Positions 8,520 through 15,043 of a stretch of DNA of 43,164 nt are shown one piece after another. A program made the position numbers and the translations under genes. Position 1 is the first letter of the stretch; each line of letters starts with the position of its first letter. Under the pieces are notes generated by a model. It did not search any database, was not told the DNA's origin, and saw only the letters and a list, made by a program, of their open reading frames with translations. The DNA lies in the IMG/VR virus record IMGVR_UViG_3300035182_001001, positions 1 through 43,164 of that record; one strand, given 5' to 3'. This DNA comes from a virus.

Positions 8520-8806
8520 TCTGATTCTCCCATAAACGTGCGAGGGTCGATGAACCGTTCTACTGGAAACGGAGTAGCGAGCAACATGCCAATCCAGACC
8601 TGGCCTTTTGTTGTCACGCAGAAACCTGAATCATGATTATCTTTAGACGGGCGAAGCATTCCATTTTTAACGAACATGTTGATTGCCTCTTGTACTGCCG
8701 GGGCATCTATACGATCGTGTGGTCGAGGACTTACATAGTAGTGCAGCATCACGTCGATGTCGTTAGGGGTTGTCACCTTAAAACCTAATAGATTAGTTGT
8801 TGTCAT
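8516..8806 (-). CDS. Winged-helix-like phage protein
   Basis: 96 residues. The central part (APAVQEAINMFVKNGML...GFCVTTKGQVWIGMLL) has the helix and beta-wing pattern of small winged-helix proteins that describe 'terminal' or 'C-terminal' wHTH in phage genes. DNA binding is inferred, not shown. Overlaps both neighbours. Confidence 0.6.
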   Translation of the reverse strand: MTTTNLLGFKVTTPNDIDVMLHYYVSPRPHDRIDAPAVQEAINMFVKNGMLRPSKDNHDSGFCVTTKGQVWIGMLLATPFPVERFIDPRTFMGESE

Positions 8807-9116
8807 CTTGCCACTCCACAGATTTGAAATACAATATTATCTCCAAGTCATTTGTGTACTGAGCAGAATAGCGAAGTACGTCGCACAATTCACCGAACTC
8901 CTCCATCACTTGGGACACCGACTTGATGTGTTCATCAGCCAACGCATCTTCTTCCATTTCTTGCGACATGCAAGCCTCGAAGAGGTCAATGATAGCTATA
9001 TTCGCATCCAAACATTTTAGGCTTACGTATCTATATCCCGTCATACTTCGACCACTGTATGGACAAGCTTCGTAGCCTGCAGCCTCGATGAGGTCTTTAA
9101 GCAGTTTCGCTTCCAT
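8793..9116 (-). CDS. Conserved phage hypothetical protein
   Basis: 107 residues from the ATG at 9116, chosen because it overlaps the upstream stop as ATGA. The N-terminal LLKDLIEAAGYEACPYSGRSMTGYRYVSL resembles a small family common in phages ('AGYE..SYSGRGM'). Helical C-terminus. Role unknown. Confidence 0.6.
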   Translation of the reverse strand: MEAKLLKDLIEAAGYEACPYSGRSMTGYRYVSLKCLDANIAIIDLFEACMSQEMEEDALADEHIKSVSQVMEEFGELCDVLRYSAQYTNDLEIILYFKSVEWQDDNN

Positions 9117-9343
9117 CACTTTTGCCCTTTCATGCAATTGGTTACTAACTCCACTACATCATGAGTATAACCTATGATCCCGTTCCACTCTAGGTACGCA
9201 TTCACCACGTCTTGACGGGTGTATAAACGTTTTGACTTATTATCTCGTAGATAATCATCTACGTCCTTTTGAAACTTACCACTAAGATTTTGGTAGGCGT
9301 CTATCGCCTCACTGCTAATCAAATCAGTTATCGATGTTTCCAT
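9116..9343 (-). CDS. Hypothetical protein, first gene of its transcript
   Basis: 75 residues from ATG 9343, which has a strong AAAGGAGA ribosome site seven bases away; a GTG just before it is less likely. Helical, charged, no known motif. A TGTACA-N16-TAGAAT promoter lies 41-68 bases upstream. Confidence 0.6.
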   Translation of the reverse strand: METSITDLISSEAIDAYQNLSGKFQKDVDDYLRDNKSKRLYTRQDVVNAYLEWNGIIGYTHDVVELVTNCMKGQK

Positions 9344-9383
9344 CACTTCTCCTTTCGTTTAACAACGTTTAACAACAATTGCT

Positions 9384-9411
9384 ATTCTATACGCTTTATA
9401 GTCGTTGTACA
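9384..9411 (-). promoter_or_regulatory. Promoter of the TGTACA-N16-TATAAT class
   Basis: Minus-strand TGTACA (9406-9411), 16-base spacer and TAGAAT (9384-9389). It lies in the gap between two leftward genes, upstream of the gene starting at 9343. Confidence 0.55.
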
Positions 9412-9431
9412 TACCATCGCGCAACGACCTG

Positions 9432-9785
9432 CTATCTGAAATCGTACAATGCTTTAATAAAGCCCTTAGCAAAGGCTCTTCGTTCTCTACTCTGTAATTC
9501 GCCTCGCTGTCCAGGCAAAAAGTCAGCTTTTAATATAAGCGCACTTTCTTCGTCCGATGTAAATAACATCAATGCCTCGTGCTCACGCCTTCTAATTCTC
9601 TCCCCAAATATATTTACGATTCGGAGCTTCGTATTCACCACCGATTCGAAACTAGGTACAAGTTTCGGAGGCTCTTGTACAGCTAATCTAATTACTTCAC
9701 CTGCCAGCAATCTGTCCCACAACCATATGGGGATATCTACAACTGTTATAGGCTCTAAAGCGTGGGTGTATAATACTGCTTGCAT
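9432..9785 (-). CDS. Hypothetical protein
   Basis: 117 residues. Hydrophobic and charged pattern of a soluble alpha/beta protein, with an arginine-rich part (GERIRRREHEAL) in the middle. One base separates it from the upstream gene stop. Not recognised. Confidence 0.55.
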   Translation of the reverse strand: MQAVLYTHALEPITVVDIPIWLWDRLLAGEVIRLAVQEPPKLVPSFESVVNTKLRIVNIFGERIRRREHEALMLFTSDEESALILKADFLPGQRGELQSRERRAFAKGFIKALYDFR

Positions 9786-9786
9786 G

Positions 9787-10236
9787 TTATCTCCATTCCT
9801 TAACTAACTTCATCCTCGTGGACGGACTAGGAATCGTCATAGCGTAGTCCACACACACGACGCGCCCCTCATAATAGCCAAAATTAGCTCGCTTAATATC
9901 CGTCAAGAAACTCGGTATCTTATCTGGCAAGAACGTGTTACCAACACCTTCGCACCGTCTCTGTAACAGAATTCGCCCATCAGGAGACATGTATTCGCAT
10001 GGAGCAAGCCACTCCGCGACTTTCTTGTAATGTGCATGGTCGTTCCAGAAATTCATCTCAAGCACATTGGCGAAGTGGCGACAGGTCGTGTCCGACTCAA
10101 CTTTCACTACTAGATCCGGCCGTATATTGCAGGCGAACACCTGTCTGTGAGCACCCTCACCAAGCAATTCCCCACATAGCATATTGAATGCGTCCTCATA
10201 AACCAAATTCTCCATCATCTTAGACCCTTTACTCAT
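9787..10236 (-). CDS. Small protein-kinase-like protein
   Basis: 149 residues. Several motifs of the kinase fold appear in the right order: a glycine-rich loop LGEGAHRQVF (25-34), a beta-3 lysine in VVKVES (K45), a catalytic-loop-like DIKRANFG (D113, K115, N118) and VDYA (D130) in the place of DFG. The C-lobe beyond DFG is almost absent, since a normal kinase has 250 residues or more. It may be a minimal kinase-like or pseudokinase protein that acts on host factors, or a decayed relative. It starts by ATGA overlap with the upstream gene. The motif reading is direct; the activity is inference. Confidence 0.5.
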   Translation of the reverse strand: MSKGSKMMENLVYEDAFNMLCGELLGEGAHRQVFACNIRPDLVVKVESDTTCRHFANVLEMNFWNDHAHYKKVAEWLAPCEYMSPDGRILLQRRCEGVGNTFLPDKIPSFLTDIKRANFGYYEGRVVCVDYAMTIPSPSTRMKLVKEWR

Positions 10237-10472
10237 TCATCCAATCTCACTGTCCGTATAACCTCGCACGTCGCCCTTAGGCGTATCAGTTTCATAACTT
10301 CTGGGTGCTGATACACTAATTTCTGGTCTAGCTCGCCCATAACTGAAGCCTTGTTAATATCACTATCAAAGTCCACGTCTATATGGCGTCCTGTATGAGT
10401 CGCTCGCTCACTCACGCGTAAATACTTACCCTCACAATTCATCCACACAAACCCTTTAATTTCACTCATCAT
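10233..10472 (-). CDS. Hypothetical protein
   Basis: 79 residues; the second ATG (10469) is an alternative start. Starts with a beta-rich part (KGFVWMNCEGKYLRVSER) and ends in a helical part. Ends by ATGA overlap with the kinase-like gene. Unrecognised. Confidence 0.55.
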   Translation of the reverse strand: MMSEIKGFVWMNCEGKYLRVSERATHTGRHIDVDFDSDINKASVMGELDQKLVYQHPEVMKLIRLRATCEVIRTVRLDE

Positions 10473-10512
10473 TTTCTCCTATACAGCCACCCACCCACGC
10501 GGATGCCTCTAA

Positions 10513-11124
10513 TTAACTTGCCACTCTTACTGGGATAATCCGCTGCCAGGTCCCAGCCCCTATTAAACACTCAATCGCTGTCATTTCTTCGCTAGATACA
10601 GGTTTGCATCTCGCACTCGTAGCAATGATCGCGTTCACCCACTCGTCGAACTCTTTCCGGTGTAAAACAAGCATCTCACCAAATGTCTCGAAGCCTAAAG
10701 ACTCCAACCATCGCTGGCTCTCTGTCTTTCGTCGCGCATGCCTGTCACCTTCAAATCGTCTCTCTAGGCGCAAGGTTCGACGCCCGATGACACTTGTGTA
10801 ATCCCCCTGATCATAAATCCTTGATTCCTTGCATAGGTCCATACCAGGACCTTCAAGGTATCCACTGAGGTCTTCTGTGAATCCCTTGAGGAATATTGGC
10901 ATATTAAATTCTAGGAGCGAACGATTACCTACGCCCGTCGCCACTTTATAGTGGTTCTGCTGGGGTATATCGTCCTCCGTCACGTACTGAATAAAGTCCT
11001 TTAGGATTATCGGCACGTGATACAGGTAACCGGTCGTTCCGGAAACCCCAGGCATAGGTCTACGTTCGCATAAAAAGCGAGCAATTAGCACACTTGCAAA
11101 GGCATTCGGGTTCTTTTTCGTCAT
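10513..11124 (-). CDS. Hypothetical protein, possibly from a leaderless mRNA
   Basis: 203 residues, basic, no family recognised. The N-terminus (MTKKNPNAFASVLIARFLCERR) precedes a region of conserved-looking Gly/Pro turns. A strong TTTACA-N17-TATAAT promoter ends six bases before the ATG, so transcription should begin at or next to the start codon and no Shine-Dalgarno sequence would be present. The first gene of the leftward operon at the divergent spacer. Confidence 0.6.
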   Translation of the reverse strand: MTKKNPNAFASVLIARFLCERRPMPGVSGTTGYLYHVPIILKDFIQYVTEDDIPQQNHYKVATGVGNRSLLEFNMPIFLKGFTEDLSGYLEGPGMDLCKESRIYDQGDYTSVIGRRTLRLERRFEGDRHARRKTESQRWLESLGFETFGEMLVLHRKEFDEWVNAIIATSARCKPVSSEEMTAIECLIGAGTWQRIIPVRVAS

Positions 11125-11130
11125 GCTTAT

Positions 11131-11159
11131 ATTATAGCTGCAATGTAATGTCGTGTAAA
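11131..11159 (-). promoter_or_regulatory. Sigma-70-like promoter reading left
   Basis: Minus-strand TTTACA (11154-11159), 17-base spacer and perfect TATAAT (11131-11136). The -10 is six bases from the ATG at 11124. Confidence 0.65.
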
Positions 11160-11452
11160 TGCTTTTGATTAGTGGTCGATGATTTTACAACCCATGTGCA
11201 AGGGCTCATGCTACTACTAATGTTGTCGAGTGTAGCATGGGCGACCAAGTATGGGCTTTTAGTCTGTTTTGCGGAGTTTTATTAAAAATAGGAAAATGGA
11301 CCATGCCCATCGGCCCTCGCACTACGAATACACATAATAGTTAGCGTTCTCGAACCGGTGAACGTCGTAAGTTGTTGTTTTATATATATTTATTTTATAA
11401 TGCTATATACTATACTAAATTAGTATTAAGAGGATAAAGGAGGGTATCAGCA

Positions 11453-11501
11453 CTTTATTATTAGTTATTATAATGGATAATAACAATAACTACTAATAAA
11501 G
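11453..11501. repeat. 17-base inverted repeat, one mismatch
   Basis: Arms at 11453-11469 and 11485-11501 (CTTTATTATTAGTTATT and AATAACTACTAATAAAG), with a 15-base AT-rich loop. The TAGTAGTTA word also occurs in the centre of the palindromic repeats at 27879 and 42486. Confidence 0.7.
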
Positions 11502-11600
11502 TATATAAAAAGTTGAGGGGCTGCAGTTGAACGTAGCGTAGTATGTCGTATTAAATTCATGGACTCTAAATTTAATTATTTTTAGTAGTTATTTACTTGA

Positions 11601-11606
11601 TATAAT
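11601..11606 (+). promoter_or_regulatory. Extended -10 promoter for the gene at 11628
   Basis: TGATATAAT with a perfect TATAAT at 11601-11606; no clear -35. The expected start of transcription is about 15 bases before the ATG, leaving room for the GGAGG site. Confidence 0.5.
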
Positions 11607-11627
11607 ACTATTTTGATCGGAGGCGCT

Positions 11628-12218
11628 ATGCGAATATCTAACCAAACGTTGTCACAATATGATCAAGTTCGACGTGACCGTGAATCTGCGGGTTTTGTTC
11701 TTGAGCCGATGGGCGAGAAGCCTGAATGCTCTTGTATCTTTTGTGATCACTCTGTGTCAAAGAGCATGCAAAGACTGTATGACCCACCTACATCTCATAT
11801 GGACAGCCTTAGACAACAAGACCCTGATTTTAGAGGTCGAGCGGCATGGGTGTGTGTGAAACATTATGGTGCGGCTCGATACCTTATCCAAACTTCCGGA
11901 GTGGTGCCAACATTCGAGCAACTTTACGATTCTTTATATAGAAAGGCCGCCAGTAAGACGTCTTGGTCCGATATGCCTGGTTTTAAGTTCGTGGTTGAAC
12001 CAGGGAAAGACCCTGTTTTGTGGTTCATTAAAACATTGGATGGGATTCCAATAAGGGTAGATTCCACACTGTATACTAGGTTCAAGGACTTTGTTGCTAA
12101 TAGTACCATCAGGGTAAGCCACAAATCTACCCGACGGGCGAGGTTCGATGAGTGGTTGGCCGAAAATGCTTGCGATCATAAATCTCAAATCGCCTTTGAG
12201 TTGTTCTTACAATTGTAG
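11628..12218 (+). CDS. Hypothetical protein with Cys-rich N-terminal part
   Basis: 196 residues from ATG 11628, which follows GGAGG by four bases. Near the N-terminus a CSCIFCDH motif and a later CVKHYG could bind zinc. The C-terminal part is basic (SHKSTRRARFDEWL). It is one of few rightward genes in the early half and is read from its own promoter, away from the leftward operon. Family unknown; a regulatory or host-takeover role is possible. Confidence 0.6.
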   Translation: MRISNQTLSQYDQVRRDRESAGFVLEPMGEKPECSCIFCDHSVSKSMQRLYDPPTSHMDSLRQQDPDFRGRAAWVCVKHYGAARYLIQTSGVVPTFEQLYDSLYRKAASKTSWSDMPGFKFVVEPGKDPVLWFIKTLDGIPIRVDSTLYTRFKDFVANSTIRVSHKSTRRARFDEWLAENACDHKSQIAFELFLQL

Positions 12219-12239
12219 TATATAATAGCTACTAACATA

Positions 12240-12330
12240 CGCTCTGTTGCTATCAAGTGCGCTCTAGAGCGCTCTTTTAGGTAGCTCCTAAGGTAGCATA
12301 TATATTAAACTTGGTGCTCGTTCAGAGCGC
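12240..12330. repeat. Palindromic repeat copy (CGCTCTG ... CAGAGCG)
   Basis: Outer arms CGCTCTG (12240-12246) and CAGAGCGC (12323-12330), with a perfect 14-base palindrome GCGCTCTAGAGCGC (12259-12272) inside. A member of the dispersed repeat family, in the gap between genes. Confidence 0.6.
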
Positions 12331-12351
12331 ATCGGACAAAGGGCGACGTAC

Positions 12352-12456
12352 ATGGTTGAATTACTTAAGGTCATGGTACATTTTGGCTTTACGATAGTCC
12401 GATTTGGATTCGAAATAGTGTTTGTGATTTTAGAGACGATATTGAGGTCCAAGTAA
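12352..12456 (+). CDS. 34-residue hydrophobic peptide, translationally coupled
   Basis: Short open frame (MVELLKVMVHFGFTIVRFGF...) whose stop TAA overlaps the next ATG as TAATG, with an AAAGGG purine site upstream. The product is largely hydrophobic. It may be a small membrane peptide or a leader that controls the next gene. Reality rests on the coupling and the ribosome site. Confidence 0.4.
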   Translation: MVELLKVMVHFGFTIVRFGFEIVFVILETILRSK

Positions 12457-12638
12457 TGAAGACGATCGGGCTTTGCATGCTACTATGGGCGTGGATTGGT
12501 GGAGGTTGGTACTTCGCAGTTTTGGGTTGGATTATCTTTGAATACGGATCATTGAACGAGGAGGTGTACAACACTAGAAAAAGTGGTAAAATTCAAACTG
12601 TACGCAAATTAGATGATGTTGAAAGCAAGGGGCATTGA
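12456..12638 (+). CDS. Small membrane protein
   Basis: 60 residues. One long or two short hydrophobic spans rich in Trp and Gly (about residues 3-30: LCMLLWAWIGGGWYFAVLGW) are followed by a charged C-terminal part. Coupled to the preceding 34-residue peptide. Function unknown; a superinfection or host membrane role would be typical for such phage proteins. Confidence 0.55.
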   Translation: MKTIGLCMLLWAWIGGGWYFAVLGWIIFEYGSLNEEVYNTRKSGKIQTVRKLDDVESKGH

Positions 12639-12647
12639 TCTAAGGTG

Positions 12648-12675
12648 TGTACAAATTGAAAATAGGTAGTATAAT
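12648..12675 (+). promoter_or_regulatory. Promoter of the TGTACA-N16-TATAAT class
   Basis: TGTACA (12648-12653), 16-base spacer and perfect TATAAT (12670-12675), about 57 bases before the ATG at 12733. Confidence 0.7.
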
Positions 12676-12732
12676 TATACTTGCAAGCAATTAAACAGGC
12701 CATCTTGCGGGCCATAACTAAAGGAAAATATC

Positions 12733-13260
12733 ATGACTGAAGCAACTACAGCAACAGCAACAGCAACAGAAGCAGTGGAAAAGAAAGTGAATCCAAACAT
12801 CATCAATGGCCGCATGCCAGTAGCGGTGGTGGCTCAGATTCGTTTCGGTAACAACAAAGGCGATGCCACTAAGGAATTGGCTGCGATGTACGGTACGACT
12901 GTGGGCAAGATCGATGACATCAAGAAGAATCGCAACTTCGCTTACGTAGGTGCGGACTTCAAACCTACACAAGAGCAAATCGACCAAGGTCTTGAATGGT
13001 TGAAGCGTCATCCTAAGTACAACGAAGGCTCTGTGGATAAAATCATCACTGAGTTGGAAACTACCCCAGTGGCTACGGCTGAAGAAGCGGCCAAGTTCGA
13101 AGCTGATCGCGTCGCCGCTCGTGGCCAAAGCGTAACCACCAAGGACGGTGCGGTGGCTGATGGCGGCGGCGGTAATCGTCGCAAGGCCAAAGGTGAGGCG
13201 AAGAGCGAAGAAGCGGCTGCCCCAGCTGAAGGTGCAACGGCCGACGCACTTCTGGCTTAA
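12733..13260 (+). CDS. Putative HTH protein with Ala/Lys/Glu-rich tail
   Basis: 175 residues. The start is a Thr/Ala repeat. Residues about 22-65 hold a helix-turn-helix-like pattern (GDATKELAAMYGTTVGKIDDIKKNRNF) similar to the one in the 13679-14023 product. Residues 80-125 are helical and the tail is low-complexity Ala/Gly/Lys/Glu. It has its own strong promoter and a near-perfect terminator, so it is a single-gene transcript, probably abundant. DNA binding is inferred from the HTH-like pattern. Confidence 0.65.
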   Translation: MTEATTATATATEAVEKKVNPNIINGRMPVAVVAQIRFGNNKGDATKELAAMYGTTVGKIDDIKKNRNFAYVGADFKPTQEQIDQGLEWLKRHPKYNEGSVDKIITELETTPVATAEEAAKFEADRVAARGQSVTTKDGAVADGGGGNRRKAKGEAKSEEAAAPAEGATADALLA

Positions 13261-13270
13261 TACCAGAATC

Positions 13271-13303
13271 GAAGCCGGATGGAACTCCGGCTTCTTTTTC
13301 GTT
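13271..13303 (+). terminator. Rho-independent terminator
   Basis: Perfect 9-base stem GAAGCCGGA / TCCGGCTTC with a 6-base loop, followed by TTTTTCGTTT, ten bases after the stop of the 12733-13260 gene. Confidence 0.9.
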
Positions 13304-13385
13304 TGGATTCCCCAGCGGGTCCAGGAGTTATTGATGGTTGTTGGTAAAGAGCAGCTAAATGGAAGCTGTTCAGAGTAGCCGGATG

Positions 13386-13547
13386 CGCTCTGGTCAGCTT
13401 ATTTTGACTAGTGCGTAGGTATATATTGGTAAAATAATTAAACTGACTGGAGCGATTCTGATGAGAGTAGCTGGATGCGCTCCAGTCAGCGCGAAAGTGA
13501 TGATGCGTAGCTGTATATTGATGAGAAACTGACGCTGACCGGAGCGC
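13386..13547. repeat. Tandem pair of palindromic repeats (four alternating arms)
   Basis: Arms at 13386-13397 (CGCTCTGGTCAG), 13443-13454 (CTGACTGGAGCG), 13477-13491 (GCGCTCCAGTCAGCG) and 13533-13547 (CGCTGACCGGAGCGC). Arms 1/2 match 10 of 12, arms 2/3 match perfectly over 12, arms 3/4 match 14 of 15, so alternative hairpins are possible. No gene is visible between 13304 and 13678. Confidence 0.75.
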
Positions 13548-13607
13548 TTATAGATGACTTGGTGCGAAGTAACAAGGGCATCGAAAGGAGGTTGAAGAAA
13601 CGTAAAC

Positions 13608-13620
13608 GATAATCATTATC
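13608..13620. promoter_or_regulatory. Fur-box-like dyad
   Basis: GATAATCATTATC, a perfect 6-1-6 dyad equal to the core of the enterobacterial Fur box. It lies between a repeat array and a terminator, with no gene directly downstream. Confidence 0.45.
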
Positions 13621-13637
13621 ACTTAAGTTTGACGCAT

Positions 13638-13660
13638 AAAAAAGCCTCCCGAAGGAGGCT
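13638..13660 (-). terminator. Rho-independent terminator after the HTH gene
   Basis: On the minus strand AGCCTCC TTCG GGAGGCT followed by six T. Perfect 7-base stem with a stable tetraloop, 18 bases after the stop at 13679. Confidence 0.92.
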
Positions 13661-13678
13661 CATGTTAAACTTGTTGGA

Positions 13679-14023
13679 TTATTTGGCTTTTTCGCCTTTT
13701 ATCATCTCTTGATAGATTACTTTGAAGGTAAATCCCTTACGAGCTGAGTAGATTTGCCCGTAGGATAATCCGAGTTGTTCCGCTGCATCTTTGTGGGAAG
13801 CTTCCTTTAAGTCTCCCAACATGATGCGACGCGCATCGTCTTCTGTCATAGTGCGTTCTGATTGTGGACCGCGGTTGCGAGTTGCTTGGGGCGAAGATGC
13901 GTTGAGCTTCGTAATTACTTCATTGAGCTTCTCAGCGAGGAGCTTCAAAGTGATTTTATCTTCGATGTTGATGAGTTGGATTTCGTTGGTGATTTCAGCT
14001 ACTTGGGTTGTGACGTTTTCCAT
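13679..14023 (-). CDS. Putative HTH DNA-binding protein
   Basis: 114 residues. The N-terminal half is a coiled-coil-like helix (residues 5-42) and the C-terminal half has a clear helix-turn-helix pattern (KEASHKDAAEQLGLSYGQIYSARKGFTFK, about residues 72-100). It is likely a small regulator, perhaps of the nearby regulatory region. The promoter is at 14075-14102 (TGTACA-N16-TATAAT), the ribosome site AGGAGTTT is upstream and a strong terminator follows, so it is a single-gene transcript. No sequence family named. Confidence 0.65.
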   Translation of the reverse strand: MENVTTQVAEITNEIQLINIEDKITLKLLAEKLNEVITKLNASSPQATRNRGPQSERTMTEDDARRIMLGDLKEASHKDAAEQLGLSYGQIYSARKGFTFKVIYQEMIKGEKAK

Positions 14024-14074
14024 GATAAACTCCTGTTCGTATTTAAGAAATGTGATGTTATCATCACAGTTAGA

Positions 14075-14102
14075 ATTATACTACGCTTTTCAGCTTTGTA
14101 CA
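14075..14102 (-). promoter_or_regulatory. Promoter of the TGTACA-N16-TATAAT class
   Basis: Minus-strand TGTACA (14097-14102), 16-base spacer and perfect TATAAT (14075-14080), about 52 bases upstream of the HTH gene start. Confidence 0.72.
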
Positions 14103-14167
14103 ACTCTTCGATCAAGGGTTGTCGATGATTTTCGATTGGAATTCCCAAATCGATCCTCAAAGAGCCC

Positions 14168-14222
14168 TTAATATATTCAAAATTTCGAAATTTCGAATAT
14201 ATTAAGAACCCCTTTCGGGGTT
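14168..14222 (-). terminator. Double hairpin terminator after the 64-residue gene
   Basis: Reading left: AACCCC GAAA GGGGTT (14207-14222), then TTAATATATTC ... GAATATATTAA (14168-14205) with an inner AATTTCGAAATT palindrome. It separates the 14226-14420 gene from the HTH gene promoter. Confidence 0.7.
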
Positions 14223-14225
14223 ATA

Positions 14226-14420
14226 CTATACTACACAAATGTTATTGTCACCATCTCTAAATTCAAGAACCTCAACGTTTTCAATCTCATCATCTTCATG
14301 ATATAATTCATAAACTTTATCCTCAACTTCACTCTCATCAATGCAATAAACCACAACGCTATCTGCAACAGTTTCACCATCAACGTAGTTGATAACTATT
14401 TGAGCTTCGAAGTATTTCAT
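14226..14420 (-). CDS. Small acidic protein
   Basis: 64 residues, rich in Asp and Glu (IDESEVEDKVYELYHEDDEIENVEV), predicted beta-alpha. The strong negative charge recalls small phage inhibitors that mimic DNA or bind host enzymes, but this is speculation. AAGGAAA ribosome site. It is the gene nearest the three Fur-box-like repeats on the left side and could be controlled by them. Confidence 0.6.
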   Translation of the reverse strand: MKYFEAQIVINYVDGETVADSVVVYCIDESEVEDKVYELYHEDDEIENVEVLEFRDGDNNICVV

Positions 14421-14567
14421 TTTCGTTTCCTTCTTAAACTATTGAACATGTGTTTATTATACTGCATTTTTGGAAAAATAGGTGAATTATTCGTAAATTT
14501 ATATGAATCTGTTGACTAATAGTAAAATGATTCTCTACATTAAAATTAGATAAATGTACACAAGAAA

Positions 14568-14729
14568 ATAATAGTTGACTAAAATAGTAGAGAATTAGAA
14601 TTGATAATCATTATCATCTAGATAATAGTTGACTAAAATAGTAGAGAATTAGAATTGATAATCATTATCGTTTAGATAATAGTTGACTAAAATAGTAGAG
14701 AATTAGAATTGATAATCATTATCGTTTAA
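14568..14729. repeat. Three tandem 54-bp repeats carrying Fur-box-like dyads
   Basis: Near-identical units begin at 14568, 14622 and 14676. Each has ATAATAGTTGACT, then TAGTAGAGAATTAGAATT, then GATAATCATTATC (14603-14615, 14657-14669, 14711-14723). In unit 1 the dyad extends to TGATAATCATTATCA, a perfect 7-1-7. The TTGACT could act as a -35, but the spacing to TAGAAT is 15. The repeats lie in a 620-base spacer between a leftward gene and the late operon. Confidence 0.85.
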
Positions 14730-14745
14730 TATAGTTTCATAATAT

Positions 14746-14791
14746 GACAATCATTCTCACAATGTGAAATATGTAAATGATAATCATTGTC
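14746..14791. promoter_or_regulatory. Two degenerate Fur-box-like dyads
   Basis: GACAATCATTCTC (14746-14758) and GATAATCATTGTC (14779-14791) differ from GATAATCATTATC at two positions and one position. With the three repeats they make five sites within 190 bases. Confidence 0.45.
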
Positions 14792-14811
14792 GTTGTCATT
14801 CTCATAGAGAA

Positions 14812-14874
14812 ATGGGGCCCCATCGGCACCAAGCCCACCGTCCCAGTTTCGGGGGAAATTTTTCAAAACGGGAC
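14812..14874. other. Palindromic GC-rich segment upstream of terminase genes, possible cos or pac region
   Basis: A perfect 12-base palindrome ATGGGGCCCCAT (14812-14823) is followed by an imperfect inverted repeat GTCCCAGTTT ... AAAACGGGAC (14840-14874). The base composition is very different from the AT-rich flanks. The place just before the likely small terminase gene is where cos sites occur in lambda-like phages. Function not shown. Confidence 0.3.
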
Positions 14875-14984
14875 TATTTGCGACAAATGCATGTATCGTG
14901 GCGACGGGCGATGGATTTGGTTATCAGAGAAAAGCACACAGCACCATGCACAAATCCTCGATCATGGTCCGTTGCGTTCAAGCA

Positions 14985-15013
14985 TGTACAAAGACCAGCA
15001 GGTCCTGTATAAT
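14985..15013 (+). promoter_or_regulatory. Promoter for the late operon (TGTACA-N17-TATAAT)
   Basis: TGTACA (14985-14990), 17-base spacer and perfect TATAAT (15008-15013), about 31 bases before the ATG at 15044. Confidence 0.7.
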
Positions 15014-15043
15014 TTATGCAATATTTCGTGTAAAGGAATAGTC

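Larger units (their letters stand above)
11125..11627. other. AT-rich divergent intergenic spacer, candidate replication origin
   Basis: About 500 bases without a supported gene. It separates leftward genes from a rightward gene and has promoters at both ends. From 11375 to 11610 it is very AT-rich with runs such as TATATATATTTATTTATAAT, and it includes the long inverted repeat at 11453-11501. Divergent transcription, AT-richness and dyads are the usual features of a phage origin, but nothing here proves it. Confidence 0.4.

Noticed and set aside
14568-14729. CRISPR array
   Set aside because: The units are directly joined 54-bp tandem repeats without unique spacers, and no cas gene is present.
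14777-15043. N-terminal extension of the small terminase candidate (194-residue frame)
   Set aside because: A good promoter (14985-15013) and ribosome site lie inside this stretch, and its translation is over regulatory repeats with low-complexity start residues.
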